51,598 bases of DNA from Pseudonocardia sp. (GTDB lineage Bacteria > Actinomycetota > Actinomycetes > Mycobacteriales > Pseudonocardiaceae), in the NCBI GenBank assembly GCA_030451825.1, contig JAKDNL010000003.1, positions 1 through 51,598 on the forward strand. The letters are read 5' to 3'. The stretch's first letter is position 1, and each line of letters begins with the position of its first letter. A program made the translations under genes and the position numbers. Shown here in pieces: positions 50,741-51,598 of the stretch. The notes under the pieces are model-generated. The model saw only the letters and a list, made by a program, of their open reading frames with translations. It made no database searches and had not been told where the DNA came from.

Positions 50741-51430
50741 GTGCGGAAGGAGCCGAGGGGGTACCGACAGATCACGGTGGTCGACGTCGTCGCAGCAGCA
50801 GTGGCGATCGCCGATGATCAGGGCGTCGAGCGGCTCACGATGCGCGAGGTGGCCGACGCGCTGGACGTGGGGACGATGTCGATCTACCACTACGTCCGGA
50901 ACAAAAACGATCTACGGGCGCTGATGGACGACCAGGTCATGGGCGAGATGGTCGTGGGTGGGCCGCTACCGGAACACTGGCGTGACGCGGTCACGCTCAT
51001 CGCTCGACGTATGCGGGAGGTGCTGCTGGGTCACCCGTGGGCACTCACCGGCATGAGGTCGACCAGCTTCAGCGTGAACACGTTGCGGCGCGTGGAGGAG
51101 TACCTCGCGGCCACCGCTCGCACGCCGCTCCCGGTCGGCGGGCGCCTGGATCTGATCGCCACCGTCACCGACTTCGTGTGCGGGTTCGTGCTCAAGAGCG
51201 ACCTCGAACCCGGCGTCGAGACGATCACCGACCACCGGCAACTCGACGAGCAGCTCGCCGCCGAGCTCGGCACCGGCAAGTACGTCCACCTCAGCGATCT
51301 CCTCGGCGGTACCGGCACCACCGCCGCCGTTGCACGCGCCTTCGCCGACGTCCAACCGCCCGACATCCGCTTCGGGCATGCACTGGACCAGCTCCTCATC
51401 GGGATAGAACGCAGCTGGTCCAGCCGTTAG
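50741..51430 (+). CDS. TetR/AcrR-family regulator
   Basis: The protein has 229 residues from the GTG at 50,741. The helix-turn-helix is VVAAAVAIADDQGVERLTMR, EVADALDVGTMSIYHYVRNK and DDLRALMDDQ; the DVGTMSIYHYV recognition helix is TetR-like. The C-terminal domain (MREVLLGHPWALTGMRSTSF, VTDFVCGFVLKSDLEPGVET) matches the TetR_C class of tetracycline/antibiotic-type regulators. It is divergent from the quinone oxidoreductase gene across 56 bp containing two GTAC palindromes, so it probably represses that gene and itself. Confidence 0.9.
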   Translation: MRKEPRGYRQITVVDVVAAAVAIADDQGVERLTMREVADALDVGTMSIYHYVRNKNDLRALMDDQVMGEMVVGGPLPEHWRDAVTLIARRMREVLLGHPWALTGMRSTSFSVNTLRRVEEYLAATARTPLPVGGRLDLIATVTDFVCGFVLKSDLEPGVETITDHRQLDEQLAAELGTGKYVHLSDLLGGTGTTAAVARAFADVQPPDIRFGHALDQLLIGIERSWSSR

Positions 51431-51463
51431 CTTGCGGGGAGTGCCCCACGGAGCCCGGCCCCC

Positions 51464-51520
51464 GTTGCACGAGAGCTCCGTTCGTGCAGCCGGGCTGTGC
51501 GAGAGCTCCGCTCGTGCAAC
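51464..51520. repeat. Nested inverted repeats of the ACGAGCGGAGCTCTCGT family
   Basis: GTTGCACGAG (51,464-51,473) and CTCGTGCAAC (51,511-51,520) are perfect outer arms. Inside, two units GCACGAGAGCTCCGTTCGTG and GTGCGAGAGCTCCGCTCGTG repeat in tandem. These are inverted copies of the units at 22.8 and 25.4 kb. The region lies downstream of the TetR gene; the remaining bases to the window end hold nothing recognisable. Confidence 0.85.
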
Positions 51521-51598
51521 CAGCCTGCCCAGGAAGCCCCGGCCCGCACCACGTAGAAGACCTATCTCTTCCGTGTTTAACGTATAACACGCCCCTGG

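Overview
The window is high-GC actinobacterial chromosome. The evidence is strong G/C bias at third codon positions, leaderless GTG starts, a mycofactocin-type SDR, an Lsr2-like protein, a BTAD/SARP regulator, and a twin-arginine plus lipobox leader. Its overall style resembles Pseudonocardia or a relative, but the genus is an inference. No rRNA, tRNA, CRISPR array, prophage or complete insertion sequence was seen.

Layout. 0-6.4 kb (mostly minus): decayed remains of an acyl-CoA dehydrogenase / peptide-type ABC transporter operon, then an intact secreted CE15-like esterase and a CPA1 Na+/H+ antiporter, then the 3' half of a glutathione-independent formaldehyde dehydrogenase. 6.4-10.5 kb (plus): a B12 diol/glycerol dehydratase operon (pduC-D-G-H) with a 5'-truncated large subunit and no small-subunit gene. 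10.5-14.1 kb (minus): Lsr2-like protein with a Cys-containing partner, then an SDR / flavoprotein / SnoaL operon. 14.2-18.7 kb: LuxR, TetR and LLM gene remnants around an intact aldo/keto reductase, MarR regulator and MazF-type toxin pair. 18.9-22.6 kb: a metal island with a CadC-like sensor and P1B-4 ATPase on one strand and a MerR regulator and YnfA protein on the other. 22.7-25.5 kb: two related palindromic repeat blocks flank an unknown gene and a toxin-antitoxin pair. 25.9-30.1 kb: catabolic genes (cyclase, VOC protein, acetaldehyde dehydrogenase, 4-hydroxy-2-oxovalerate aldolase). 30.2-33.5 kb: frameshifted nitroreductase, small dimeric-barrel protein, IclR and transketolase remnants, intact class III aminotransferase. 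33.6-36.5 kb (minus): AlkB-rubredoxin, ferredoxin and a PucR regulator, an alkane-oxidation unit. 37.5-43.2 kb: FAD oxidase-glpK-glpD operon with a divergent YhfZ-like regulator. 43.2-51.4 kb: BTAD/NB-ARC/TPR regulator divergent from a methyltransferase, an alpha/beta hydrolase pair with a winged-helix regulator, and a frameshifted quinone oxidoreductase with its TetR regulator.

The most unusual property is decay. At three places (near 2,340, 6,412 and 31,905) two divergent genes are both missing their 5' parts at one shared junction. At least seven single-base shifts disrupt otherwise recognisable genes, several of them in C/G runs, so some could be sequencing errors. Several families of palindromic intergenic repeats are scattered through the window, and two gene fragments end at such repeats. 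The best new regulatory lead is a set of five heptamers at 10-11 bp spacing in the promoter region shared by the SARP-like regulator and the methyltransferase.
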